This document shows positions 22,109 through 34,619 of a stretch of 64,000 nucleotides of DNA, one piece after another (position 1 is the first letter of the stretch; the number at the start of each line of letters is the position of its first letter). This DNA is from Ornithodoros turicata (taxonomy: Eukaryota > Arthropoda > Arachnida > Ixodida > Argasidae). The stretch spans positions 107,619,507 to 107,683,506 of the forward strand of contig NC_088203.1 of assembly GCF_037126465.1 (NCBI RefSeq), in the 5' to 3' direction. The translations under genes were made by a program, and so were the position numbers. The notes beneath the pieces are model-generated. The model saw only the letters and a program-made list of their open reading frames with translations. It made no database searches and was not told where the DNA came from.

Positions 22109-22357
22109 CACTCTTAAAAATGAACTTCATCGCATAGCACGCTCCTAGCCAACCTTCATCTCGAATGATATCGTTGTCTGCCCTAATTTGTTGGAAACGG
22201 GAGGCGTACGCCTTTTTTGTGACACTTATGCTGTTTATAAGTGTCACAAAAAAGGCGTACGCCTCCCGTTTCCAACAAATCAGTGCAGAGAACGATATCA
22301 TTCGAGATCATGGTTGGCTAGGAGCGTGCTATGCGATGAAGTTCATTTTTAAGAGTG
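22109..22357. mobile_element. Foldback MITE family CACTCT, copy H (best preserved)
   Basis: This 249-bp subfamily-1 hairpin runs from CACTCTTAAAAATGAACTTC to GAAGTTCATTTTTAAGAGTG. The central arms AAACGGGAGGCGTACGCC and CTTTTTTGTGACACTTAT are mirrored almost perfectly around a loop near 22235. It would make a near-continuous dsRNA stem of about 120 bp if transcribed. Confidence 0.9.
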
Positions 22358-22512
22358 TGGTCGCTAGAGGTCAGCGCAGCTTGTGGATGTCACTGTGAAC
22401 TATTAAAATTTACGGATTTAAAATTCACGAAGTATTTAATTTCACTGCGACACAGAATGAAAGGAAGTAGCCGAGGCAACAATGCAAAGTGTAGCTGTCG
22501 TATAGCTCATCT

Positions 22513-22514
<2 letters not shown>

Positions 22515-22544
<30 letters not shown>
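22515..22544. repeat. (TTC)n microsatellite with T run
   Basis: About nine TTC units are followed by T homopolymer sequence. Confidence 0.85.
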
Positions 22545-22916
22545 ACACCTTGAGTCACAAAAATGTACAGGAGTGTCGTGACCCTTTTGGAGGTGAGGCT
22601 GTAGGAGGAGGCTGTGCATGGACTCACCACTTCTTAGTTTATCAATTTGTCCGCTCTATGGATTCGGCAAGATTCCGAGCGACTCAAGGAGCTGGTGTGC
22701 GGCAGTCGAGTGGGACGGTATAGGCGTGTTTACCGTCTGGTGAACCGGTTACTGCATCATATTTTTTCGGTTCAGTCCCGGTTCGCTCAAGGGGAGAGAC
22801 AAAAATGTTTACGATTAGGTTCGGGTTCGGTTCGACAAAAAATTTTTTTTTTCGGTTACGGTTCAGTTCGACCCCTGCCTGAGAAACACAGTTGGGACTC
22901 CCAATAAGAAAACGGG

Positions 22917-23047
22917 CCAATGAATGCACATAATGATATCACGCCAGATTTGTGGAAAGCCTCCTGTGAAGACATTAATTAACGCAGCTGCAAAACTCGT
23001 TTTAAACAAATCATGTCATTCGGGACGATGGTTGGACGAGCGAGTGT
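22917..23047. mobile_element. Foldback MITE family CACTCT, degraded copy P
   Basis: Landmarks AATGATATCACGCCAGATTTG, GTGGAAAGC and TCATTCGGGACGATGGTTGG match the interior of copies E and I, but both tips are gone. Confidence 0.5.
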
Positions 23048-25337
23048 GGGCGATCCGACAGAAATGTCTGAAACATGAACCGCCCAAATTGTCTATATGT
23101 GAACGCCCATTTCGGTCCGGTCAAAATAGGATGCCACGAAACCACAAAGTTGCGTCTGCTAAGAAAATGGTTGTAGCCTCGTTTACATGAATATGACACA
23201 GGCGTACGAAATTGAGTCGAAACCGGAATGAAGACGATGCGCCACTATAGTGGAAAGTTAGAGGAGCATTTCCGCAAATATTGCCGTTTCCGGCCGCCAC
23301 CTTCACACCCCTGTTCACACGGAACGTTAAAACGTCGAAAACGTACGCTCCATTTTCACGCGTACTTCGGAATAACTCCACTGTACGTCTGGAAGCACTG
23401 CTCCTTCTGTCAGTCTAGACTAACATACACGTCCAAAACGCAGCGTGCGGTTGGGAACTTCCTCATTTCGCCATTTTGTCAACTCGTCTAGCAGTAGCAG
23501 ACGACGCGACTGAACCGCGGACGAACGCCCCTTCCCATAATCCTCTCTCCTTCCCTCGATGCGCAGTGACTTGAAAGAAGAGTGTTCCGGTATCTTTGGC
23601 TTCACGGCATTATCCCCTTGTGTCCGGAGAAGCGCGCTTTACAGGCGTCATGTACTTGCCTTCAATGATTGCAATGTCGTATGTATACCGTACACAAAGG
23701 ACACCAAACGCGCTGCTACCACGAAGACCCTGCTTCAGGCTGTCAAATACTGAATCACGACGCACTCATTATCTGTGGCCAGACCCACGTACGATACGCA
23801 AGCCAAACGAGTCGTCACCGACAATATTAGAAACCCGAGGGGATCGAAAAATGCACAGGGATCGACAGCTCTTCCCTTACTTTACTTGGATCAATTTGTC
23901 AGGCAAGAATGGCTATCCCCAAGAAAACTCCAGCAACTTCTTTGGAAGCCGATCATCCGGAGAAGACAGTAGAACGCACTATACCAGATTTTCGAGGGTG
24001 GTATAGATACAAAATGCCGGAACAAGTGCCGCAGGTTGCCAACATTGCAAATGCACTGTGTCCTGCTGACAGCAATCCTTAGCAGTACGAAGAGCACCAT
24101 CTAGCGATTGAGAAGAAGAAAAGAACTGTCAAGGGCTCCAGTGGGTCACGCATGTGGTGCGGGCATACCAAGAAATGAGAGATGCCACAAAACTGCAAGT
24201 AACGCGCACCCATCATGCATGGGGATTTCACCCGACGCGTGCAAGAAGTCCTCTACTTCACAGGCAGAGAAGACCCGCTGGACACCGCTGACGTGGTGTC
24301 CTGTGTTGTTCCTAGCTCTGTGTTGTTCTTCGTCTACTTTGCTGCTGGAATCCTAATATGAACTGGTACCAACTCCTGGTTTCCACTCCATCCCTGCTGT
24401 TCAGAGCAGTCCCTTCAGTTGCTGAACTTGATTAAGAGTGGAGTGGTACACTGGGTATCACCAACCTAAACCCATGACCAACAGCGAAAGTCCGTAGAAT
24501 CCGTATAGTCCAAGAGCGAAAATCCGTGTAAGCATCTATATTGAATGCACCCATAAGTTAATGCAAAAGGTGAATGCAGTTTTCACGCCTAGTCGCACTC
24601 ATTTATTCGGGGCTTTCGATGGAGCTTTCTCATAAAGTCTAGAACCGGCATGGATACCACCAGGCTCTTGACTGTCACCTGACGAGGTTAAGGCCTTTAG
24701 CGAATCACTTTTCCAAGCCAATTCTGCGCGAGAAAATATTTTCCACGCCAAAAAAAGTAAATGCATCCTCGAGGGATCCCCTTTCAGACATTGCGTGCCA
24801 AGGATCCATCGGACCAAATGAATGGGCTCCATTTGTTGGGCCACCTCGTTCCTTTTATTCTCGGCCGCTTCTCCTTCCTCGGTTTTTGTATCGGACTGTA
24901 TTCTACCGGTTATGTAGGATTTCCCTATAATGTTCCTGGCGCGGGTTCATTTTCCCCACCTTTTAGCGCTGCGTAAAAAAGAGCAATTTTTCTCCTCGAT
25001 TGCACGTTGTTGCGCCAATTTGAAGATACGACCCATATGGTGTCAGCCCATATATGAATCATGCCGAACACACTGAAGGGGATCGGCGCGCGAGGAACAA
25101 CTTAGGGAAGAGCGATTAATGGGACACAACTCGAGGCTAACTTCATTCGAAAAAAATAAACAAATAAATAAAAATATAAGAGGTGGTTCTCTTCACGTGA
25201 ACCGCCATCTCCGCTGACCATTCCATAACGGGGGGAAGCCTTTTTGTGAAACCCCAGCACAGAAATTGTAGGGGTCGTCACTCTGTACAATGATTGCCTT
25301 CGGCGTGCCTTCTGGTCAAGAGTATGTACCGCCGGGG
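23048..25337. other. No recognisable feature
   Basis: Frames up to 136 codons (23596-24006) overlap others in different frames and show no domain. No repeat ends were recognised. Confidence 0.45.
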
Positions 25338-25524
25338 CAGTCTTAAGACAAAAACTTGACCACAAGACACGCTGAAAGGCGACAGAACCAAATCGTCATC
25401 AGTCTTCACTTGTGGAAAGCGCCTTTTTGTGACAATTAACATCTCTGCGTCCCAATTAAAACAAATTAGTGAGGGCACAATGTCATTCGGGATGATGGTT
25501 GGCTAGGAGCGTGCTGTGCGGTCA
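25338..25524. mobile_element. Foldback MITE family CACTCT, degraded copy I
   Basis: Recognisable parts are CTTGACCACAAGACACGCTG, GTGGAAAGCGCC, TTTTTGTGACAATTA and GATGGTTGGCTAGGAGCGTG. The right end runs directly into a tRNA-derived SINE at the GCGGTCA position. Confidence 0.6.
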
Positions 25525-25700
25525 CTGGGTCCAGGTACTGGGAGGTACCCTGATTCGAATCCCGGTGCGCAGAGGGTTCTCCCTGGGTTTCCTCAGACGC
25601 TCTCAGACATGTGTTCCCATAGAAGTTGGCCCAGGACGCACACCTGTGACAACGGCGAGCCCTTTCACCGGCATCTGAACACGCCGTCTGATTTCAGCCG
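25524..25700 (+). repeat. tRNA-derived SINE (Ruka-like), copy 1
   Basis: A pol III B-box-like GATTCGAATCCCGG at about 25552 is followed by the family body: TTCCTCAGACGCTCTCAGAC, ATGTGTTCCC and AGAAGTTGGCCCAGGACGCAC. Other copies lie at 25738, 38443, 46610 and 54588. The name Ruka (a tick SINE) is from memory and not verified. Confidence 0.72.
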
Positions 25701-25737
25701 GGACGTACTCCTTTTTGTGGCAGTTAATTCAAATTGC

Positions 25738-25850
25738 GTTCGAATCCCCGCACCGGCTGTGCTGACTGGGGTTTCCGCCAGGCTTTCCAGATGAATGTCG
25801 GCACAGTTCCCCCTGAAGTCTGCCCAGGACGCATACTAACCCCGCCGTCT
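25738..25850 (+). repeat. tRNA-derived SINE (Ruka-like), copy 2 (partial)
   Basis: It begins at the B box (GTTCGAATCCCCGCACCGGC) and continues with GTTTCCGCCAGGC, ATGTCGGCACAGTTCCCC and GCCCAGGACGCATACTAACC. It is preceded by CTCCTTTTTGTGGCAGTTAA, a scrap of foldback sequence, so copies 1 and 2 are separated by a rearranged junction. Confidence 0.7.
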
Positions 25851-25854
25851 CCCA

Positions 25855-26020
25855 CACTCTTAAAAATAAACTTGACCGCATAGCACGCTCCTAGCCAACC
25901 AACATCTCGAATGATTTGTTCAGAACGGAGGCGTACGATATATAAGATAACGATATCATTCTAGATGATGGGATGGCTAGGAGCGTGTGCTATGCGGTCA
26001 AGTTCATTTCTAATAGACTG
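25855..26020. mobile_element. Foldback MITE family CACTCT, copy J (short)
   Basis: It runs from CACTCTTAAAAATAAACTTG to CAAGTTCATTTCTAATAGACTG, with GCATAGCACGCTCCTAGCC and its inverse. The central arms are mostly deleted (166 bp). Confidence 0.8.
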
Positions 26021-26465
26021 CACTTCTTCCTCTGTCCACGTCTGCACGCCACTCATAGCCACAGTTGCTTCGCGGCGCTAACATATAACTAAAAAAAGTC
26101 ACGCAAAGTGTCACAAAAAAGTTTCCCACGTTCAACTAATCCGGAAAGATATGCCGCTCTATTTTTAGAGTGGAGTTGACAGCAAGATCTTATTAGAATA
26201 CTGTGGAGAGTCCCTCCATCCATCCATCCAGACTGGAACTCATAGGATGCTAAAGAGGCGTGGTTGGAAGAGACAGCGGTCGATTCCCTCCTGTGGGCGG
26301 GATCCTCTTTCCTTGGCAATCGATTCATTTCCCACAAACCTCTGCTCGCCACTTGACTGCACAATACTGTCCACAGGAATTATAGGCTCGGATTTGTTTG
26401 GCCATTTTCTCCGTGTCGTTTTTATAAATGTGGCTGCGTCTTTCATCTAGGAAAATAGTTGTCAG
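26021..26465. other. No recognisable gene; short (CCAT)n run
   Basis: A short CCATCCATCCATCCA repeat lies at about 26216-26230. Nothing else was recognised. Confidence 0.5.
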
Positions 26466-26658
26466 TGAACAGAACGCCAACCATTGCACAGAATGATATG
26501 TGGAAAGCGCGAGCCGTACCTCCTTTTGTGACAATTACCACACCTGCGTAATCGTCACAAGATGGCGTACGTCTACTGTTTTCGACAAATCATTGGCGAG
26601 AACGATGTCATTTGGGATGATGGTTGACTCTATGCAGTGAAGATCTGTTTTGAGAGTG
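26466..26658. mobile_element. Foldback MITE family CACTCT, copy K (left tip lost)
   Basis: It begins within the family at GAACAGAACGCCAACCATTG and ends AGATCTGTTTTGAGAGTG. Two bp (TG) separate it from copy L. Confidence 0.72.
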
Positions 26659-26660
26659 TG

Positions 26661-26896
26661 CACTCGTTAAAATGAACTTCACCCCGCAGCACGCTCCTAG
26701 CCAAACTTAACCTCGAATGATAACGTTATCTGCTCTGGTTTGCTGAAAACGGGAGGCGTACGCCTTTTTCGCGACAACTATGAACAGGGTAAGTGTCACA
26801 AAAAAAGCGTACGCCTCCCGTCTTCAACAAACGATATCATTCGGAATTATGGTTGGCTAGAAGCGTGCTATGCGGTCACCATCATTCCTAAGAGTG
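26661..26896. mobile_element. Foldback MITE family CACTCT, copy L (full, diverged)
   Basis: This 236-bp subfamily-1 hairpin runs from CACTCGTTAAAATGAACTTC to ATCATTCCTAAGAGTG, with the GGAGGCGTACGCC arms intact. It lies head-to-tail with copy K. Confidence 0.82.
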
Positions 26897-29800
26897 CGAC
26901 ATTCGTTCCAGGGTCCACATGGACGCAACATGGTTCAGCAAATTGGTTCAAGAACGAATGACATCGCTTTCTCAAGTCCACAACAGACGTCTCTTTCCGG
27001 AGATACTAACGAGTTGATTGAAAAAATATGTTCCCCGAGAGGAACAATATTGGGGAAAATCCTTCGCATTGTCTCGTTAAAGTGTTAGAGACAGCAAAAA
27101 TGTCCTTGTGTGCAATCTTTACCTGTACCAACAAACGTAAGTAGGCAATCGTGTTTACGTGGGAATAAGCACCACAAAGGACGGGCAAGCGATGCGCAAA
27201 CTAAGGCAATCTTGAGCACCAGAAAATGCGCTGGACAAAGTTTCATGTTGACCCCCAGACAACAACAACAACAACGATGCACTTTACATTGAAAGCGTTG
27301 ATCTAGGACGATGTCATAAGTGCTGCATTGTTTGTTGGTGGTTACGTCAACTTTTCTGCCAGCTAAAATCCGTGGGTGTATAGAATACTCTTGCGAAGGG
27401 AATATCCGGGCACGCGGACTAAAAGAAAACAGGCGTTTTTGTGGCAATTTTGGCAGGCGCTCAACGAAGCATCGGACCGTCCAAAACAGACGGGTGGTGC
27501 ATTAGAGATTCCCCCCCGTGGTGGTACTGCATAAAGGCATCATTCAATGAAAGGACCCACTCGTTGAGCCACTTGCAGCTGAGATTTCGCTGGATCCGGA
27601 AGAATTAGCGGCCGTCCGCAAAATTTGCCACTCTGCTGAATAACGGGGATACCACCCGGAGTGACCCCCTTCTTCTTCTCTTTACGCCCATTCATGTGGA
27701 TGACGTTGTTTAAGGGAATCATGGCTGATCGATGTTGCGACGAGGTGCATACATAATACTCCGCTGCGTCCGTATTTTGGAACATCCAGGGGCCCCCATC
27801 CTATTTATAGTGCAGCCAACGATTTTCTCTTTCTACACACTTGAACGTCGTTAACGACTTCGCACGTCACGTGATCGGAGAAAGGTGTTATCATATCTTT
27901 CTGAAAACATGAATGCGCCCATCGGTTTCGTTTCGTTTCTTGTATCCACTTTTGACACTCGCAAAATAATTCCAATCATTTTATGCCGATACAGATACAG
28001 CTTATTTCCTTCTTTCTTTCGCGTTTCTGAAAAGAATTGGAAAGATAAACTGAAATTCGTGACAACACAGTGTGCGCTCGCAATTGTTTTCTGTCGAATG
28101 GCCACCATCACTAATCATCATTTTCGCCATCATCATGCTCTTCATTGGAATCATCATCATCATTACAGGAGTTTTCCACCAAAGTAACTGGCGCAAGAGA
28201 TGTGGAGTTGCGAGCCTCACACTAGTGAAGCCAAAATCTCCAGTTTTTTTCTTCAAATCAATTAACCAATGTTGAAGGTATGCACTTGGGTTTTATAAGC
28301 TCATATCACTCGAGTGGGGTCACGCTCCAGGACGTATCGAGACAAATTATATCTGGCCACGCGTATAGTATATCCAGTTGTAAGGAAAAGGATGTGCGTT
28401 CAGCATTCGCAGATAGTTACTCCTGCCGTTGCAGGATTGCTCGGGAACGTGATAAAACGGAATAAATTCGCTTCGGGGGACGCGTCCAATGATTGTAGGT
28501 CGATAGAGGGAGCAAGTGTCAGATAGAGTCGTAAAAAGCAGAATGGGTGGATATTATTATGCCGCGCAAATGATCCCCGAAAATGGATTCCTCCTTCGAT
28601 AGATCGTCGACGACCGTTGTGTTACAAGCACATTCTATGCTCGTTATGTCCCTACAATTGGAAAACAGCCAAGTACGACTTGAAACGACCCTATTATGTA
28701 TATTGGTGGCCCATTAATCGACACTCATTGAATGACATTTGTGCGGAATGGAATGTTTCTGTCAACAAAGGACCGGACACTTTCTAAAGCCACTTAAGTC
28801 CGTTCAGCGAACGTAGACTGGAACAACAATAAGAGCATATTGGAAGCTCCAATTTCTCCCTCACGTCAAAAGATTGTTCTAAAAGAGTTCCTGGGCGTCG
28901 AACGGGGCGAGAAATTCCCCCTCAATATTTCAAACAGGGTATCCTTCCTGACAAATTGCTCTCATTAAGACCCCACTTTCTATGGGTGGTGAGAGACACT
29001 TCATACAAATCCTCGCAAAGCACCGTGTTGAATCGATCGCTTTTATCGACTGACATTGAGGAACACAAACAGACACCAGTTCTGGTGCCTTCTGTTATCC
29101 GAGTGTCTTAGCCAGCGAATGAATCACCTCGGACTCATGATGGATTTCGGTAACACGATTCTCGGAGAAATGCGCACCCATGCGCCGGATGGGTGGAAGC
29201 CTATATTTAGACAGCCATCTGTGATACAAGGTGGCCAGTCAAATTGCAACAGAGGACAGCCCGAAAAGAAAGAGAAAAAGGTAACATTTTCTGGAGTTTG
29301 TCGAACACACGAGACGATGAGGACGACACAAAACCGCGTGACTGCTTATTCTGTTAAAACAAATTATCGAGCTTAACGGGTTTCATGAGGCCTTCGTAAA
29401 AAGAAAAGAAAAAAAATGCATTGTTACCCATTGTGACAGTTAAATTAACTACAAAAAGTCCACCGGGGAAACTAGCAGGTGCATTAACGTAATGTACATC
29501 TCAGAGGACACGAGAAAATGGGTTGATTAAAGTTAACTAAACATCTAGACTTGTGCTCACCCTGTTAGGGAACCACGATATCTTTGTCCATTGTAAAGAT
29601 GATATTCTCCTCGAATCCATAAGGACCGGCCGCGTGTCGTTGACCACTCAGTCCTGTTGCCTCACACGGTGTTGTCTTACTGGTCTTAGTAATCCATCTT
29701 GTTTATACCGTCCTTCGGGACTTTTATTTGATTGTTCTTACGTTATTAATTATGTTTAGTTTCACACCTCGTTCTTCCATACTTAGCCTTGTTTAGCTAT

Positions 29801-31000
29801 CCGACAACTTTGTACGACTCTTTGAAGTGATTTCCACTATTTGCGGTGACCAAGACAGCCACGGTTTTCGTTTCTGACTTCCCGAGCCCGGTGTCTGTTA
29901 CACTGCGTCCGCTTATGAAAGAAACATCCAAGGGAATGAGTACCCACTCCAACGGGAAAGATCATCCAAGAAGGAATACCCTTGCGGCCACAGGGAAATA
30001 TGATTCATCTGTGGATGCTCTTTCTTGATGTATCCTTCCACACAAAAAATACCATCGTGGGAGGTAGCAATATTCCGCTCTCCTTATTCTTCTGTTGTTA
30101 CTTTTCGCTGGCTCATTGTGTTCCTCAAACTCGAATGGAAATGTTCAGCTCGCCATTTCAGTTTCTTCATCTTGAAACTAAGCTTTGCAGGAAGCCGCGG
30201 GTGCGGATGAAAAGTCGAAATACTAGACACGTGTACTGTTCCGTAATGCAAGGCGAAAGAGTATTGCAGGAATTGGACCTTCGTTACCCAGGGTCGTTTG
30301 TCTGAGCGTTACTAGAACAATCGAAAGGAAAAGAATGGGTGGCATGGCGCGTGGGAGCCACGCCCACAGGGAGGCCATTTTGAATGGTCCAAGATAAAAG
30401 AGGACGCCATCTTTGGAGGGAAGAAGATGTCCCCATGCGGGAAAGAAAGGAGCGATCGATGAGCGCCAATCGAACACTCTTCGCTTCGCGGCGCCAGAGT
30501 GAGACTCCTCCACAAAGTCTTTCTCACAGCGTCTTCCATGCGAGGAAAAAGAAAAGCATTCTATGAAAGGTTGTTGAAATGCCTGTATTACAGCCTTTAG
30601 TCGGTAGAATCTAGAATCAGTAAGTGGTGCACGAAAACCACAATGAGCCGGTTAGACAAATACGGGTAAAATAGATTCAGTTGTGTGAAGATGAACGATT
30701 AAAGTAAAGAAAAGATAACCGTAACTAAAACGAAGCACAAAAGTGCATAGCTGCATACTCAACACGTGCTGAGAAAAAAATTGGCAAGTCGATCGGACAG
30801 GAGTTTTAGCCAAGTCGGTAGAAAACATGTTGCAACGAATGGATTATGAATTTTAGATGGAGCTTCTTCTACCACATTGCAGCCTTCAAATTCCCTCCAG
30901 CTTGTCACGGACTATTTGAAGCAAATTCCGTGACCAAAACAGAAGGGAACTTTTCGATACAGATAATTCACTGAGTATTAGTATAAGGCTGACTTTCTTT
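26897..31000. other. No recognisable gene or element
   Basis: This 4.1 kb is the longest stretch without a recognised repeat. Frames of 60-120 codons occur on both strands (for example 27085-27447 minus and 29056-29376 plus), none with motifs I know. Simple sequence includes (AAC)n at about 27260-27275 and ATC repeats near 28145-28165. It may be intron or old intergenic DNA. Confidence 0.4.
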
Positions 31001-31440
31001 TCTGCCTCTGAGCTTGTCGTATTGGCTGCTCGCGGCGATGTTACTGCGGCGTATAGTCGCACTCGCGATTGTCACGGTGCTTATCTGCGATTTTCCCTCA
31101 CTTGTGTTGAGCAAATTTTCTGACAGTCCCCTGGCTGTCCCAGTCGCACGAAAAATTTCCCGACAATTCCCTAACTTCCAGGTTGGTAGACACGCTGTTC
31201 TTATTCCGTTGCTTCAATCAATTGGACATATTTGATATTGTTTAAGTCCCATTCACGTAATACCACGTATATACTTGGTTCCTTTTAATTGGACCTTACG
31301 TTGACGATGCGCATCGCTTCTGTGAACCACCTTCTCATCTCATCCTGGCTACAGTCGTGAGGCCAACAACGGCAAGCCGGTTTTCGTCAACACCACCTTT
31401 TGACGACTTTCCACTTCTTTGAGGTACACTCCAGCAATGG

Positions 31441-31569
31441 AGGAAGGGAGTTGCCTCAGGACAGAAGCCGCCGATATTTCGAACAGAGACTGTTCTTCTT
31501 CTGGCTCTTCGTCTGAACAGTCTCTGTTCGAAATATCGGCGGCTTCTGTCCTGAGGCAACTCCCTTCCT
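31441..31569. repeat. Perfect inverted repeat, 55-bp arms with 19-nt loop
   Basis: Arm 31441-31495 and arm 31515-31569 are exact reverse complements over 55 bp. The 19-nt spacer is TTCTTCTGGCTCTTCGTCT. A 13-bp direct repeat ACTCCAGCAATGG lies at 31428-31440, touching the left arm, and again at 31607-31619. The arms do not match any MITE in the window. A template-switch event during replication would give such a structure, as would a chimeric read in assembly. Confidence 0.9.
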
Positions 31570-31967
31570 ACATCTCGACCGGTTCGCTGGATTTCTACCC
31601 ATCTATACTCCAGCAATGGGGCGCTTGTAAAGAGTGCACTGCGCATCATGCTTATCGACACGGTCGAAAATGTGCCTCGATAAATCCGGCTGGGAAATAT
31701 CCAAATAATTTTCCCTCGTATAGTTCGATCATTGAAAGGGGTTTCCACTTCGCTACAACGGGGCAAACACTATGTAGCAATCTGTGTAGTACTCAACCAA
31801 GCACGTGGTGCGTGGAAGCTAATATTTATTCCTTCCCGTGATGCTATACCATATACTTTATAAAAAATGCCCGTTCCAAATAGACTCGTGGTCTATGACG
31901 TTCAGCCTGGAAAGCCTCGAGTTTTGCCAACCAGACCAAGTTGGATATAGAGGAAATATAGAGGAAA
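31570..31967. other. No recognisable feature
   Basis: An open frame that starts before the palindrome continues to 31841 (140 codons in all) but has no family resemblance. It also contains the palindrome, so part of it is mirrored sequence. Confidence 0.4.
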
Positions 31968-32070
31968 ACAACAACAACAACAACAGATGATGACGATGAG
32001 ATGGGGTGTTTCACCGCAGTGGTGCGGTACTCTACCCCAATTGCACGTGGAACATTATGTGAAGATGATG
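31968..32070 (-). repeat. GGGGTAG SINE-like repeat
   Basis: On the minus strand it reads TTGGGGTAGAGTACCGCACC, then GTGAAACACCCCATCTCATC, and ends in (TTG)n. It matches the copies at 9083 and 21057. Confidence 0.65.
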
Positions 32071-34040
32071 AAGGAAGGATGAAAATATGAGAAAGCAATC
32101 CAGTGGACGACAGGAAATCCATGAACAGGTGAAGAACCCGGAGCGCAGGATCTCCCAGGGGCCACTGAGTGCAGCTAAAACCAGCTATAGAGGAAAAAGC
32201 TTTGGTTACCATAGGCTGTTTTTAGACCAGTGTGAACATGAACGTTGTCGTGGTATCCAGCTTTTGCGCCGTGCGTGAATGGTCCTCACGAAATGTCCGT
32301 GCTTGTCCAGATTTTATTATGAAGATAGGAGAAGAAAAAAAAAAGTTGTCGTTCAATCATTGAAGCGGTCCCCGAAACACTGTGTACGACGGCCAACACA
32401 AAATGTTGATCTTTGAACCAGGCATAATTATCATCCACCGTAGAAGGACAGCAGGAACACGTGATCATAACAACGTGTTTTAATCGCAGTCAATTCGACA
32501 ATTAACCAGACGTTGGATAACAGCAAGCTGCTCCCTCTGGAGGCGAACCTTTCCGATCATCCTCATATAACTCTCATAAGACTCAGTCTAGTGAAACGAT
32601 TCTCTTTTTGCTTGACCAACATCATATGGCCTACTTGGTATTCAAAAGTGGTCACGCACGCACGCACGCACGGAGTCGCCACAGTGAAACGTGATACCAG
32701 GCCTGCTTTGAATGTCAATGTGTCTCACAGGGTTAGTCGGTAATTCCAGTCATGATTAGATAAAGGCCCTCGTAGTTTTACATGCCATTGTTGTCGCTCT
32801 CACTCTTGTGCTGGCTTACTCGTCCCTTGGGAGAAGAGATACTCCAAGGATCATATTTCTAAAACGTCTCGCGTATTATTGAAAGAATACTCCCGGGAGA
32901 CCCCCGCTGTATCTGAAGGTATCCTCAAAGCGTTATCCCTGTGGTCGCTCCTAAAATGCGGGCACCTTCGGGACGACACTCGGACTCGACTTGAAACGTG
33001 ATTTGCCCACGGTCAACTTGATCATACTTTTCGTCCAACTGGAATGCGATGAAACAAGCCTCTCGTAGTCATCAAATAAGGTCTTGTGTATAATGTTACT
33101 GCGACGTATTTGAACGACAAAATGAGGTTTGTACTTGTTATTAATCGAGAGCGGATTTAATCGGTAAACATCGTCGAGCCAGTCGGTGTCAACACAAGCG
33201 TCCCTTGTGAACAACCACGTGCTCGGAATTGCGTGAAAACTAAGTGCACACTCTACACCGTGATTTGCATCGTGGATTGCGCTGACAAAACGCAAGACCA
33301 AAACAAGAGTACTTTGAGAATGCACATTTTCTTTTTCTTTTAACGCTTTAAATAATCCCTCCTGTAAATCGCCAATAGAGCGACCATACGAGGAATAAAT
33401 CGGCCGTACAAAAGCCCCATCCCCACCAGTGTTTTTAATTAGGATCTTCGGTGGCCCCCTCTTTTGTTATGCGACCCCGACTGATGACCCCATGCACTCC
33501 CACGGGTGCGTCACTGATGCTCACTATGCAAATGTACTGACATCATTAGACGTGGCGTGTATCAAGAACGCTCCCCCCACAGCTGTCATCCACTTCACAT
33601 TCTTATTGATAGCCGACCTTTGAGCGTTTATCATCTTTTGCGGTTACATTTTGGGATACTATGGAGTTTGCTGGCTTTGTGTGGGTTGAACTCTCTCCAC
33701 TCGTACAAAGTTCCATTGAAAACATTTATAGTGTTGGACAGCAGAGACACGACGAGCGTGAAAACCATCCAGGATAACTCAGGCAGGACGAAGAGTCACA
33801 TTACGGGGAAATGACGTTGTTGCAGACAGCGCTATTTCCGCCCCTCGAATATCGTTAAATCTCACGACCTTGACATCCGTGTCCTACATTGTATTCTGCT
33901 CCAATATGCTACTCTTCCAACGTGAGGTGGAGAACGGTGACCCTTTGAGAGTCCCAAACGTGGCCGGAAATCAGAGGGTGTGCGGCCGGTAGCAACGTGG
34001 GCAGCACCGTGTGCCGGAGATTCCCGTCAAAAGTATCCCA
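32071..34040. other. No recognisable gene; (CACG)n microsatellite at 32653-32671
   Basis: Frames up to 124 codons (32951-33325 minus) have no recognised domain. About 33961-34035 (CCGGAAATCAGAGGGTGTGC, then GTGCCGGAGATTCCCG) looks like a SINE fragment related to the one at 39825, and GGAAATCAGAGGGTTGTGGG recurs at 35112. Confidence 0.4.
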
Positions 34041-34619
34041 CACTCTAAAAAATATAACTCCTTTTTGGGTGTAATTTGACGATACCCTAACTGACTCCCT
34101 TTTTGGTGTATATATACACCCTCTGGCCAGACTACACCCCTCAGAAAGGGTGTTCTCTGAACACCTCTTTTGGTGTAATCTAGCGGTACCCTAACTGACT
34201 CCCTTTTTGGTGTATGTCTACACCCTCAGGCAAGACAACACCCTTCAGTAAGGGTGTTATGCCGAGGGCAACAGAAACACAACGGTTAAATTAACAGGCA
34301 TATTCTTTATTCGGATTACCTATAATACACTGTATGCACTGCAATAACAACACCAATAGTCACCGCACAATACAAAACATAAAAGTGTCCACCAACATGC
34401 CGACCAAGATGAAGGTATTACAGTGACGCCAAGAGAAGTCCTGCCTCTGTAGTGAAAGAAAAAATGAACAGTGAAATGTCTTAGTCATATTAAGGGCGAA
34501 ATACAAATTACATGACAGTTACGCAGATGGCTGAGGCTAGAGAAGAATTAAGAGCATACACAAACACAGCCCTCGTCAACATGCAAGCAGCTCAAGATAG
34601 AAAGTAAGACAATCGATAA

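Larger units (their letters stand above)
21660..22880. mobile_element. GGTTC-rich repeat pair flanking foldback H; probable composite element
   Basis: At 21665-21735 and again at 22730-22880 the sequence is dominated by GGTTCGGTTC and GGTTCAAG units. The right block ends ACGGTTCAGTTCGACCCCTG. The two blocks could be the subterminal repeats of one element of about 1.2 kb that later received foldback H (22109-22357) and a TTC-rich run (22515-22544). Ends and target duplication could not be defined, so the call is tentative. Confidence 0.35.

Noticed and set aside
20913..26896. CRISPR-like or tandem array interpretation of the repeated hairpins
   Set aside because: Copies are irregularly spaced, inverted-repeat structured and dispersed, in a eukaryotic transposon context. 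They are MITEs.
31130..31230. AATTCCCTAACTTCCAGGTTGG-like sequence resembling a common arthropod repeat
   Set aside because: The similarity is from memory only and there is no second copy in the window to support it.
31441..31841. A 140-codon frame spanning the palindrome
   Set aside because: Part of it is the mirrored arms, and the remainder matches nothing known.
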